In this document: piece by piece, positions 8,958 to 16,262 of the stretch
Layout of the letters: every line of letters starts with the position of its first letter
Position numbering within the stretch: the first letter of the stretch is position 1
Assembly: GCA_017471405.1 (NCBI GenBank)
Contig: JAFUTK010000017.1
Location: forward strand, 21,466-85,465
Reading direction: 5' to 3'
Origin: Ruminococcus sp.
GTDB taxonomy: Bacteria > Bacillota > Clostridia > Oscillospirales > Ruminococcaceae
DNA length: 64,000 nt
The notes under the pieces: model-generated
What the model was told of the DNA's origin: nothing
The model's database searches: none
The model's input: only the letters and a program-made list of their open reading frames with translations
Program-made: the position numbers and the translations under genes

Positions 8958-9215
8958 ATGAGCAATTTTAAACAGCCTGACCAAAAGACCCTGTCGGCAC
9001 TTTTGAAGATAGCCTCCGCCAAGCTGGGGACCACCCCCGAGAAACTCCAGAGCCAGCTGCAAAGCGGGGAGTTCGAGAAGGCGCTGGGAGGTATGAAGGG
9101 CAAGGAGGCCTCCGCCCTGCGCTCGGCACTCTCCGACCCAAAGTCGGCGGAGAGGATACTCTCCACTCCCCAGGCCAAGGCGCTCTACGATAAGATAAGC
9201 AAGGGCGGCAAGTAA
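8958..9215 (+). CDS. Conserved-looking small protein of unknown function (85 aa)
   Basis: I do not recognise a family. The product is a soluble, Lys/Ser/Ala-rich protein of 85 aa predicted to be largely helical, with no signal peptide or membrane segment. The ATG follows a strong aaaaaggag site. Its stop codon overlaps the next ATG by one base (TAATG), so 8958, 9215 and 9558 almost certainly form a translationally coupled trio. The trio follows the phosphoesterase gene divergently and meets the AI-2E permease gene head-on. A housekeeping or sporulation role is possible, but nothing in the sequence shows it. Confidence 0.82.
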   Translation: MSNFKQPDQKTLSALLKIASAKLGTTPEKLQSQLQSGEFEKALGGMKGKEASALRSALSDPKSAERILSTPQAKALYDKISKGGK

Positions 9216-9571
9216 TGGACGACCTGATAGAAAAGCTCCAGAGCGTCTTAAATGACAAGGAGAGCTTAGCTCAAATAGGCGAGCTGGCCTCAATGCTCAC
9301 ATCGGGGCAGGGGGAGCAGCCCGCCCCGGCTGCTCCCGCTAATGAGAACCCCATCGGGGATATCTCCAAGCTGATGCAGCTCTCCGGGGCGCTATCACAA
9401 GCGGGAAAGGGCGATAAGAACATCGCCCTGCTGGTGGCCCTCCGCCCGCTGCTGAAGGAGGAAAATCAGGCAAAGCTGGACCGCGTCGTGCGGCTGTTTC
9501 GGCTGATGGCTCTGTGGCCTATGATAAAGGAGAGCGGCCTGCTGGGAGGGGATCTGTTTGGCGGACTATAA
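9215..9571 (+). CDS. Unknown small protein (118 aa), middle gene of a coupled trio
   Basis: A protein of 118 aa without a recognised domain. It has an acidic, helical N-terminus, an Ala/Pro-rich hinge (EQPAPAAPANENP, about 34-47) and a C-terminal half rich in Leu and charged residues (KEENQAKLDRVVRLFRLMAL) ending in GGDLFGGL. No signal peptide is seen. The start ATG shares its A with the stop of the upstream gene, and its own end overlaps the next gene by 14 bp. The overlaps imply that the three proteins are made in fixed proportion and may act together. Confidence 0.8.
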   Translation: MDDLIEKLQSVLNDKESLAQIGELASMLTSGQGEQPAPAAPANENPIGDISKLMQLSGALSQAGKGDKNIALLVALRPLLKEENQAKLDRVVRLFRLMALWPMIKESGLLGGDLFGGL

Positions 9572-9872
9572 CGAACAGGATATCGACCGCATGCGGCAGG
9601 ACGCTTTGCGGCGTATGCGTGAGATGCGCCGCAGAGTAGACCCTCCCCCTCCGCCGGAGGAGCCTCACCGTCCACAGCAAAGCCCTCCGCGCAATAATGC
9701 GGGAGGGCTCATAGCCTCGCTGCTCCGGGGGACGGAGAGCGAGGGGTTATTCAATATCGCGGGCATAGCTATTGACGAGGAAAAGGCGCTCATCGCTATG
9801 CTCATTTACATACTTTACAAGCAGGGCGCAGATGTTAAGCTACTGCTCGCCCTCGGCTACCTCCTGCTCTGA
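9558..9872 (+). CDS. Unknown small protein (104 aa) with hydrophobic C-terminus, TTG start
   Basis: The N-terminal third is basic and helical (MRQDALRRMREMRRRV), followed by a Pro-rich patch (PPPPPEEPHRP, about residues 30-40). The C-terminus is hydrophobic (ALIAMLIYILYKQGADVKLL) and could be a short membrane anchor or buried helices. The TTG start is supported by a gggagggg ribosome site 5 bp upstream inside the preceding gene. The last 33 bp overlap, in the opposite direction, the coding end of the AI-2E permease gene. I do not recognise the family. Confidence 0.75.
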   Translation: MADYNEQDIDRMRQDALRRMREMRRRVDPPPPPEEPHRPQQSPPRNNAGGLIASLLRGTESEGLFNIAGIAIDEEKALIAMLIYILYKQGADVKLLLALGYLLL

Positions 9873-11018
9873 GGCAGCCTCCTTTGAAGCCCGCCTGTCG
9901 TGCAGATAGCTTATAAACTCCTTGAACAGGCAGTATAGAATGGAGAACGCCGGCACCGCCACAAACATACCAAGTATGCCGCTGACGGTTCCGCCCACAG
10001 TGATGGCGAACAGCACCCACAGGGAGGGAAGTCCCACAGACTTTCCCACCACCTTGGGGTAAATCAGGTTATCCTCCAGCTGTTGCAGCACGATGATGAA
10101 TACAAGGAACCATACAGCCTTTTTAAAGCTGGTGAACATTATAAAGAACGCGCCCACAGCCGCTCCCACAAAGGCTCCGAGAATGGGGATAAAGGCAGTG
10201 ACTGTTACCAGCACACCTATCTCCAAAGAATTCGGGAAGCCGAAAACAGTCATTCCCAAGGTGCAGAGCAGGCCTAAAATGCAGGCCTCAATGGTCTGTC
10301 CGGAGATGAACTTTGAGAAGGTCTCCTTGGACATATTTCCCACTCTGCAAAGCCGCTCGGCAATGCTCCTGCGGAACAGCCCGGTGACTACCCAGTGGAG
10401 CTGCCGCTTTAAGGTCTCCTTTTGCAGCAGCATATAAACTGCAAAGCAAAGAGCCAGCACAAAGTTGAGTATCCCCGAGAAAATCGAGGAGGCAATGTTC
10501 ATTGTCTGGCTGACGGTGCGGAACATCAGCTCACTGTTTTCAAGCAATGAGGTTATCTTGGCGTCGATGTTCTCGGCTGTCCATTCCTCCACATTCAGGA
10601 AGCGTGACAGCAGCTTTGAATCCTTGATGATGTCGGACAGGTGCTGGGATATCTGCGGCACCTTTTCGGCCATCTGGTCTACGGTGTCGATAAGCTCCGG
10701 CAGCACCAGCGCTATGGCCAGCGAAACTATACCCAAGCATATGACCAGCGTTATCAGCAGCGATACCGGGCGCTTTATCTTACCCTTTATCTTGCCGTAG
10801 TTGTTGTCCTTATCCGGGCGGAAGAGATTGCGCTCAATGGCGCTCATAGGCACGTTGAGTATCATCGCCAGCAGTATTCCCAGCAGCACCGGGGACATAA
10901 CTCCCAGCAGTGCACCCAGCGCCGAGAACAGGCTGCTTAAATTGAACAGTCCCCAGAACAGCACCACTCCGATGACGATAAGCGTCAGCGAACGTATAAA
11001 GGTCTTGTCGTTTCTCAT
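9840..11018 (-). CDS. AI-2E family (PerM/YdiK-like) membrane transporter
   Basis: Polytopic membrane protein, 392 aa, with the AI-2E/PerM family profile: helices at the N-terminus, a soluble segment of about 100 residues in the middle, then a C-terminal bundle containing IPILGAFVGAAVGA and ILQQLEDNLIYPKVVG, a very typical family motif. Members export small molecules or act as Na+/H+ antiporters; the substrate here is unknown. The ATG at 11018 is chosen because the in-frame ATG at 11072 lies inside the terminator hairpin of ilvB. The 3' end overlaps the convergent gene at 9558 by 33 bp. Confidence 0.93.
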   Translation of the reverse strand: MRNDKTFIRSLTLIVIGVVLFWGLFNLSSLFSALGALLGVMSPVLLGILLAMILNVPMSAIERNLFRPDKDNNYGKIKGKIKRPVSLLITLVICLGIVSLAIALVLPELIDTVDQMAEKVPQISQHLSDIIKDSKLLSRFLNVEEWTAENIDAKITSLLENSELMFRTVSQTMNIASSIFSGILNFVLALCFAVYMLLQKETLKRQLHWVVTGLFRRSIAERLCRVGNMSKETFSKFISGQTIEACILGLLCTLGMTVFGFPNSLEIGVLVTVTAFIPILGAFVGAAVGAFFIMFTSFKKAVWFLVFIIVLQQLEDNLIYPKVVGKSVGLPSLWVLFAITVGGTVSGILGMFVAVPAFSILYCLFKEFISYLHDRRASKEAASEQEVAEGEQ

Positions 11019-11036
11019 ATCACATCTATCCTCTAA

Positions 11037-11069
11037 TAATAAAACTGCCCCGCCCGGGACAGTTTTATT
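11037..11069 (-). terminator. Terminator of ilvB
   Basis: Stem aataaaactg / cagttttatt extended by GC pairs, with a T tract when read on the minus strand, 15 bp after the ilvB stop codon. Confidence 0.82.
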
Positions 11070-11084
11070 CATTTATGCGGAAGG

Positions 11085-12776
11085 TCAGTTTTCGTTTAAG
11101 TCTATCTCCATAATGGGCTCCAGCACGTCAGCGCCGGCGGGCACCATAGGCAGCACGTTTACGTCCTTGTTGATGACGCACTCTACAAGGCAGGGACATC
11201 CACAGGAGAGAGCCTTTTCAAGCGCGGGGGTTATCTCGCTCTTTCTGGTGATGCGTATGCCCTCAATGCCGAAGGCCTCCGCCAGCTTCATAAGGTCGGT
11301 GCCGCGGTCGATGTCTGTCTGGGAGAAGCGCTTGTCATAGAAGAGCCTCTGCCACTGCCTTACCATTCCCAGCACGTTATTGGAGAACACCAGCTCGATA
11401 ACGGGTATCTTATGCTTTGCCAGCGAGGAGAGCTCGTTGCAGTTCATAAAGAAGGAGCCGTCACCGGCAACGTTTATTACAGCCCTGTCGGGGTTGCCCA
11501 GCTTGGCACCCATGGAAGCGCCCAGGCCGTAGCCCATAGTTCCCAGTCCTCCGGAGGAGGCAAAGGAGCGCTGCTCCCGGAAGTTGTAGAACTGTGCCGC
11601 CCACATCTGATGCTGACCTACCTCTGTGGTGATTATAGCCTTGCCCTCGGTGAGCCTGTCCAGCTCCTCGATGACCTGCTGGGGGAGAACCTCCTCCGGG
11701 TCGGCAATGGGTATCATTTTCAGGGCATATTTTTCCTTCCAGTCGTATACCCTCTTCATCCAGTATGGGTGAGATATAGTCGGCAGGATAGAGGTGAGCT
11801 TGTCAAGGATATATTCGATATCGCCGTTGACGTGGATATCTACATTGACGTTCTTGCCTATCTCTGCGGGGTCTATCTCGATGTGGATTATCCTGGTTCC
11901 CTTGGCAAAGGTGTTGGGATTGCAGATAACTCTGTCGGAGAACCTAGATCCTATAACTATCAGCAGATCGCACTCGCCCAGCACCATTGCCGAGGTCTTG
12001 GTGCCGTGCATACCCAGCATACCGGTGTAAGCGGGGTGGGTGTTGTCAAAGGCGCACTGTCCCATCAGAGAAAGCGCCACAGGGCAGTCTATCTTGTCCA
12101 CAAGGGCAGCCAGCTCCTCAACGGCGTTGCAGCTTACCACTCCGCCGCCGGCGTAGATAAAGGGTCTGGCGGAGTTCTTGATGAGCATTGCCGCCGCCTC
12201 GATCTCCTCATTTACGGTGTCGGGATTGTGGTTGATTATCTTCTTTGGGGTCTGCCTTGTGTACTCGCACTTGGCAGCGGTGATATCCTTGGGAACGTCG
12301 ATGAGGACGGGTCCCTTTCTGCCCTCGTTGGCGATGTAGAAGGCTTCTCTGATGGTGTCAGCCAGCTTGGTGACGTCCTTGACGATGTAGTTGTGCTTGG
12401 TGACGGGCATTGTTATGCCGCAGATGTCCACCTCCTGGAAGGAGTCCAGACCCAGAGAGCCTGTGGGGACGTTTCCGGTGATGGCGACGAGGGGGATAGA
12501 GTCCATATAAGCGGTGGCGATGCCGGTGACGAGATTGGTGGCACCCGGGCCGCTGGTGGCGATAACTACGCCTGTCCTGCCGGTGGTTCTTGAATAGCCG
12601 TCGGCAGCGTGGCAGGCAGCCTGCTCGTGAGCGGTGATGACGTGGTGTATCTTATCCGAATACATATAAAGCGTATCGTAGATGTTGAGCACTGCTCCGC
12701 CGGGGTAGCCGAATACGGTATCCACGCCCTGCTCCAGCAGACACTCCGCGATTATATCCGCGCCGGTAAGTAACAT
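11085..12776 (-). CDS. ilvB: Acetolactate synthase large subunit
   Basis: ThDP-dependent enzyme (563 codons) joining two pyruvates to acetolactate, or pyruvate and 2-oxobutyrate to acetohydroxybutyrate, the first step of branched-chain amino acid synthesis. The ThDP-contacting glutamate lies in ITAHEQAA; FGYPGGAVLN marks the N-terminus, and the cofactor motif GDGSFFMNCNELSSLAKHKI closes the C-terminal part. The ATG at 12776 (MLLTGADII) has ggaggaattccctt upstream and is preferred over an ATG 66 bp earlier that would put the promoter inside the gene. No ilvN regulatory subunit lies next to it, which is unusual for the anabolic enzyme; it may be encoded elsewhere. Confidence 0.96.
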   Translation of the reverse strand: MLLTGADIIAECLLEQGVDTVFGYPGGAVLNIYDTLYMYSDKIHHVITAHEQAACHAADGYSRTTGRTGVVIATSGPGATNLVTGIATAYMDSIPLVAITGNVPTGSLGLDSFQEVDICGITMPVTKHNYIVKDVTKLADTIREAFYIANEGRKGPVLIDVPKDITAAKCEYTRQTPKKIINHNPDTVNEEIEAAAMLIKNSARPFIYAGGGVVSCNAVEELAALVDKIDCPVALSLMGQCAFDNTHPAYTGMLGMHGTKTSAMVLGECDLLIVIGSRFSDRVICNPNTFAKGTRIIHIEIDPAEIGKNVNVDIHVNGDIEYILDKLTSILPTISHPYWMKRVYDWKEKYALKMIPIADPEEVLPQQVIEELDRLTEGKAIITTEVGQHQMWAAQFYNFREQRSFASSGGLGTMGYGLGASMGAKLGNPDRAVINVAGDGSFFMNCNELSSLAKHKIPVIELVFSNNVLGMVRQWQRLFYDKRFSQTDIDRGTDLMKLAEAFGIEGIRITRKSEITPALEKALSCGCPCLVECVINKDVNVLPMVPAGADVLEPIMEIDLNEN

Positions 12777-12813
12777 AAGGGAATTCCTCCGTTTCAAAAA
12801 TAACTTAACTTTT

Positions 12814-12842
12814 ATTATAATATAAACTGCAGAATTTGTCAA
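12814..12842 (-). promoter_or_regulatory. Promoter of ilvB
   Basis: Minus strand: consensus -35 TTGACA, 17-bp spacer, consensus -10 TATAAT. The leader is only about 30 nt, so there is no room for a T-box or leader-peptide attenuator. Confidence 0.85.
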
Positions 12843-12911
12843 TTAATATTATATAAATAAATCAGGCACCCTCCCCTGCGGAAAAGCGCCTTTATGCCGA
12901 TATTGATGTCA

Positions 12912-13412
12912 TCAGCCCGCCAGCTGGGCGTATATCCTGCCCTCGGCCTCGGTCTCCGTTATTCCCAGAGCCACAGAGAATTCCTGACAGAGCAGCGAAA
13001 CTGCCGCCTTCAAAGCCGTTTCCTCGCCGGTGGAGAGGTGCTTGCCGGCATTCTCCCGCTCGATGCGGTTGTGAGCCAGCCGCTTCACCAGTGAGATGAG
13101 CCTTCTGCTGTCGTCGCTTTTGAGTATCTCGGAGAACTGAGTGCGGCGGTCTCCCCGGGCTGCTTCCTCGCAGGGGGCGATGTCGGGTATCTCTGAAATC
13201 AGGGCATTTACCTCCTCCGCCGAGCGCAGAAAGCGCAGCTTGGAGGCTGCCATATCCTCCGGCAGATAGCAGACGGTCTTAGCCCCAGCCTCCGGCACCA
13301 GCTTTATATAGCTGCGGAGGTTCTTGCCGTCAAAGCATTTTTCCTCAAAGCCTTCCACCGTACACACCCCTACTGGGATATACATAACATAGTCGCCTGT
13401 TTTGAGCTCCAT
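12912..13412 (-). CDS. CarD/CdnL-type transcriptional regulator
   Basis: 166-aa cytoplasmic protein. The N-terminal RID-like segment GDYVMYIPVGVCTVEGFE folds as a Tudor-like domain that binds the RNA polymerase beta subunit; the C-terminal helical part (about 75-166) would contact promoter DNA. CarD proteins stabilise open promoter complexes and tune housekeeping or stress transcription. The ATG at 13412 is preceded by cggaggaagat; the open frame extends a further 87 codons upstream through promoter and terminator sequence, which is not coding. A perfect 8-bp hairpin (13431-13449) sits in its leader. Confidence 0.85.
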   Translation of the reverse strand: MELKTGDYVMYIPVGVCTVEGFEEKCFDGKNLRSYIKLVPEAGAKTVCYLPEDMAASKLRFLRSAEEVNALISEIPDIAPCEEAARGDRRTQFSEILKSDDSRRLISLVKRLAHNRIERENAGKHLSTGEETALKAAVSLLCQEFSVALGITETEAEGRIYAQLAG

Positions 13413-13430
13413 ATCTTCCTCCGTTTCAAA

Positions 13431-13449
13431 TGCCGGAGATCCTCCGGCA
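13431..13449 (-). promoter_or_regulatory. Leader hairpin of the CarD-type gene
   Basis: Perfect stem tgccggag / ctccggca with a 3-nt loop in the 5' leader, 18 bp before the ATG and clear of the ribosome site. It may stabilise the message; no T tract follows, so it is not a terminator. Confidence 0.5.
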
Positions 13450-13469
13450 GAGCCTATTTCTTCGATATT

Positions 13470-13475
13470 ATTATA
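13470..13475 (-). promoter_or_regulatory. Extended -10 box upstream of the CarD-type gene
   Basis: TGGTATAAT on the minus strand. There is no good -35 at the usual distance, so the promoter may rely on the extended -10 or on an activator. Confidence 0.5.
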
Positions 13476-13548
13476 CCATAAAAGGGGAGGCTTTCGTAAT
13501 AGGCAAAATGCACGAATTTGCGCCCTTTGTGCTTTAGCAATTAGCGCA

Positions 13549-13581
13549 AAAAAGCCGCCCCCGTTTTCGGGGAGCGGCTCA
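13549..13581 (-). terminator. Terminator of the cohesin-like gene
   Basis: Stem gagccgctcccc / gggggcggctt with a T tract when read on the minus strand, directly after the stop codon at 13585. Confidence 0.85.
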
Positions 13582-13584
13582 AAA

Positions 13585-14877
13585 TTATTTTTTCTTTCCG
13601 GGATTATCCTCCGGCCGTTTGCGTCTGGCGAACATTTCCTGCGGGTCGGAGACCAGCTCGGGAGCGTCGTCATCGTCGTAGGCGACGAATTCCTCCTGCT
13701 CCTCCTCGGTATCGGAGGGGGCGGGCTTGCGGCGGAAGGGCTTTATTATGAAGATGAACTCCAGCGCCACTGCCGCCAGCGCGAACAGCACCGCTGCCGC
13801 TATGGCGAGGTTTCTGCCGGAGGTGTCTGGCTCGGACGGCTCGGTCTCGGCGACGGGAGCATCCGGCAGCACAGGTGCTTTCAGCACCACCAGCTTGAAG
13901 CGCAGTTCCTTGCCGGTTATGTATTTGACTATCAGCTCGGTCTCGCCCGCGCTTTGGGGTATCAGCGCGCCCTGCTCGTAGCGGGCTACCGTCTCGTCCA
14001 GCAGCTTGACTGTCTTGATGTTGGTCTCATCGGGGATGCCCAGCTCTCCCAGAGTGGTAGGCAGGGCGTTGTCGTAGATGTGCAGCAGCGTCAGCTGCTC
14101 AGCCTGTGATGACGGGTCGGAGGGAGCAGCGGAGATGTCCTCATCATCGTCCTCTCGCAGCTTGACTATACCGTTCTGAACAATGTTGGGTATCTCTTTT
14201 AAGTACATATCCTCCAGTGTCTCCACCGTCACATAGATGACCGTTGAGGAAACGGAATCGTCCTTGACGGAGAAGTGCAGGGTGGTGTATACTCCGCTGA
14301 AATCGGTGCCTGCGGCGTTGATGTAGCTGAAGGTGTAGAGGCTGTCGCTGACCTGATCCACCGGCATACCGCCGATCTCATAATCGTTTATTTCGCTGCC
14401 GTTGAAGGAGAGCACCGAGTTGTCAAATTCTATGTTGAGCTTAGCAGTGGTCAGCTTCTTTTCAGGCTGGATATTCACCTTTACGTCAAAGCGCCCGTTG
14501 GTGATAGTCCCCACCTCAAGGGAGACCTTAGCCGGCTCGGTGCCTGTCTGTGACGGCTCCTCCTCGGAGGTGGAGGTGGTCTCAGCGGGGGAGGGTGAGG
14601 CGGCGGTAGTCACCGTAGCGGTCACAGTGACCTCCTGCTCTGTTGTCTTTGAGACAGCGGTGGTCTCTGTGGGGGTGGTAGTCTCGGTAGGTGAGGTCTC
14701 GGTGGGAGCCGTCTCTGAGGGAGTGGTCTCACTCTCGGGAGGGGGCGTCTCCTCCGAAACGGAGGTCTCGGGGTCGGATATTTCCGGGGGAGGCTCCTGC
14801 TCCGCAAAGGCACATAGCGACCCGCTTACAGCCATAACTGCGGCGGCAAGCAGTGCGGTAATCGCTTTCAGCTTCAT
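13585..14877 (-). CDS. Membrane-anchored surface protein with a cohesin-like domain
   Basis: Predicted cell-surface protein of 430 aa. In order: signal peptide (about 1-26, AFA cleavage), a Pro/Thr/Ser/Glu linker (28-115), a beta-rich domain (about 118-245) with cohesin-type features (AKVSLEVGTITNGRFDVKVN, then AKLNIEFDNSVLSF), a second beta domain (about 262-340), one membrane helix (about 357-380) and an acidic/basic cytoplasmic tail. Cohesins bind dockerin modules of cellulosomal enzymes, but isolated cohesin-like domains also occur in proteins unrelated to cellulosomes. No dockerin is seen on the two glycoside hydrolases in this window. The ATG has aaaggagg upstream and its own promoter. 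Confidence 0.8.
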   Translation of the reverse strand: MKLKAITALLAAAVMAVSGSLCAFAEQEPPPEISDPETSVSEETPPPESETTPSETAPTETSPTETTTPTETTAVSKTTEQEVTVTATVTTAASPSPAETTSTSEEEPSQTGTEPAKVSLEVGTITNGRFDVKVNIQPEKKLTTAKLNIEFDNSVLSFNGSEINDYEIGGMPVDQVSDSLYTFSYINAAGTDFSGVYTTLHFSVKDDSVSSTVIYVTVETLEDMYLKEIPNIVQNGIVKLREDDDEDISAAPSDPSSQAEQLTLLHIYDNALPTTLGELGIPDETNIKTVKLLDETVARYEQGALIPQSAGETELIVKYITGKELRFKLVVLKAPVLPDAPVAETEPSEPDTSGRNLAIAAAVLFALAAVALEFIFIIKPFRRKPAPSDTEEEQEEFVAYDDDDAPELVSDPQEMFARRKRPEDNPGKKK

Positions 14878-14913
14878 GCAGGCTCCTCCTTTCCTTTATT
14901 ATGCATCTATATA

Positions 14914-14942
14914 ATTATATTACATCGCAGCCCTTTTGTCAA
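14914..14942 (-). promoter_or_regulatory. Promoter of the cohesin-like gene
   Basis: Minus strand: consensus -35 TTGACA, 17-bp spacer, consensus -10 TATAAT. No extended -10. Confidence 0.85.
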
Positions 14943-15044
14943 GCAGGAAAACCTTTATTTTGTGTCCGGGTGACATAGAACGCCACAATATATGCCGCTT
15001 CTACCATTCCCGATGAAACCTATAGGAATTTATTTCCAAAGCTC

Positions 15045-15073
15045 TTTACAAATGCGGATTATTATGGTATAAT
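15045..15073 (+). promoter_or_regulatory. Promoter of cysE
   Basis: -35 TTTACA, 17-bp spacer, -10 TATAAT with TGG before it. The start would be near 15080, about 57 nt before the ATG; no T-box is evident. Confidence 0.85.
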
Positions 15074-15136
15074 ATAAAAGGCGGCTCATTCCGCTCTAAG
15101 TAAAGACAACAACACCCATTTAAGGAGTGAAGCAAT

Positions 15137-16093
15137 ATGAACAGCATAGAAAAGAAAATAGACGGTATTGTGGAGGACCTTCTGGAAAGCTACAGCGGTG
15201 GCAAGGTCATCGACGAGGTCAAGCGCTTTGAGCATCCGGAAAAGGAAGCAGTCATAGATATCCTTGAAAAGCTGCGCCACCTTATCTACCCCGGATATTT
15301 CAGGAACAACAGCCTGAAAATCTACACCCTGCGCAATAACACCACAATGCTTTTGGAGGACATTATCTACAACCTCATCAAGCAGATATCCTTAGTGCTG
15401 CCTTGCAGGGAGGAGTACGCCTCTGCCTGCGAGGAGACCCTTGCTGCCGAGGCGGAGCGCATCACCTTTGAATTCCTTAAGCAGATACCCAAGATAAGAG
15501 AGTATATCGAGACAGACCTTCAGGCCGCCTATGACGGAGACCCCGCCGCATACAGCAAGGACGAGATAATATTCTCCTATCCCGGCCTTTACGCTATCCT
15601 CACCAGCCGCATTGCCCACGAGCTGTTTGTGCTGGGAGTGCCCCTTATCCCCAGAATGATGACCGAGCACGCCCACAGCCTGACGGGAATTGACATTCAC
15701 CCGGGCGTGACGCTGGGCAAGTACTTCTTCATCGACCACGGCACCGGCATCGTTATCGGCGAGACCACAGTTATCGGCAACAACGTGAAGGTATATCAGG
15801 GCGTAACGCTGGGAGCCCTCTCCACCAGAGGTGGGCAGAGCCTCAGAAACAAGAAGCGTCACCCCACCATTATGGACAACGTCACCATCTATTCCGGAGC
15901 CTCTATCTTAGGCGGAGAGACGGTCATCGGCAAGGACGCGGTCATCGGAGGCAACGCCTTCATAACCTCATCTGTGCCGGAGGGGGCAAGGGTCAGCATC
16001 AAGACCCAGGAGCTGCTTTACAGCTTCGGCTCCTCCAAGCCTGTGGAGAAGAAGGACTTCGAGAACGCCAACAACTGGTTCTATGTTATTTGA
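15137..16093 (+). CDS. cysE: Serine O-acetyltransferase
   Basis: Makes O-acetylserine from serine and acetyl-CoA, the first committed step of cysteine synthesis. The protein has 318 aa: a helical N-terminal region (about 1-190), longer than in short Bacillus forms and similar to EpsC-type enzymes, then left-handed beta-helix hexapeptide repeats. The catalytic segment GIDIHPGVTLGKYFFIDHGT is present, as are VIGETTVIGNNVKVYQGVTL and GGETVIGKDAVIGGNAFI. The C-terminal tail, where the cysteine synthase contact normally lies, ends in an aromatic segment (NNWFYVI). The gene is monocistronic between its own promoter and terminator. The ATG follows aaggagtg. Confidence 0.95.
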   Translation: MNSIEKKIDGIVEDLLESYSGGKVIDEVKRFEHPEKEAVIDILEKLRHLIYPGYFRNNSLKIYTLRNNTTMLLEDIIYNLIKQISLVLPCREEYASACEETLAAEAERITFEFLKQIPKIREYIETDLQAAYDGDPAAYSKDEIIFSYPGLYAILTSRIAHELFVLGVPLIPRMMTEHAHSLTGIDIHPGVTLGKYFFIDHGTGIVIGETTVIGNNVKVYQGVTLGALSTRGGQSLRNKKRHPTIMDNVTIYSGASILGGETVIGKDAVIGGNAFITSSVPEGARVSIKTQELLYSFGSSKPVEKKDFENANNWFYVI

Positions 16094-16133
16094 ACAGTTT
16101 ATCCCTCGCCGCCTTCGTCGGCTCGGGACAATG

Positions 16134-16177
16134 CAGAAAAGCTATCCCTCCCCTTTCGGGGAGGGATAGCTTTTCTG
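16134..16177 (+). terminator. Terminator of cysE
   Basis: Very stable perfect stem of 20 bp (cagaaaagctatccctcccc and its complement) with a tttc loop. The T-rich 3' arm is followed by ctgctac. Confidence 0.85.
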
Positions 16178-16224
16178 CTACATATTTCTCCTATGGGAGG
16201 GTGGGCGTTTTCCCGAATAATAAT

Positions 16225-16258
16225 AGCGCACCTCCCGGCAGGGAAGTGCGCTCTTTGT
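16225..16258 (-). terminator. Terminator of the PAS/GGDEF/EAL gene
   Basis: Stem agcgcacttccc / gggaggtgcgct on the minus strand, followed by an AT-rich tract, just after the stop codon. Confidence 0.72.
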
Positions 16259-16262
16259 TTGT

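Noticed and set aside
11412-12593. 393-codon open frame antisense to ilvB
   Set aside because: Covers the firmly identified ilvB with no promoter or ribosome site; the product is low in lysine and has no recognisable domain.
14622-14813. 63-codon Arg/Pro-rich frame inside the cohesin-like gene
   Set aside because: Alternative frame of the Pro/Thr/Ser linker; no start signal.
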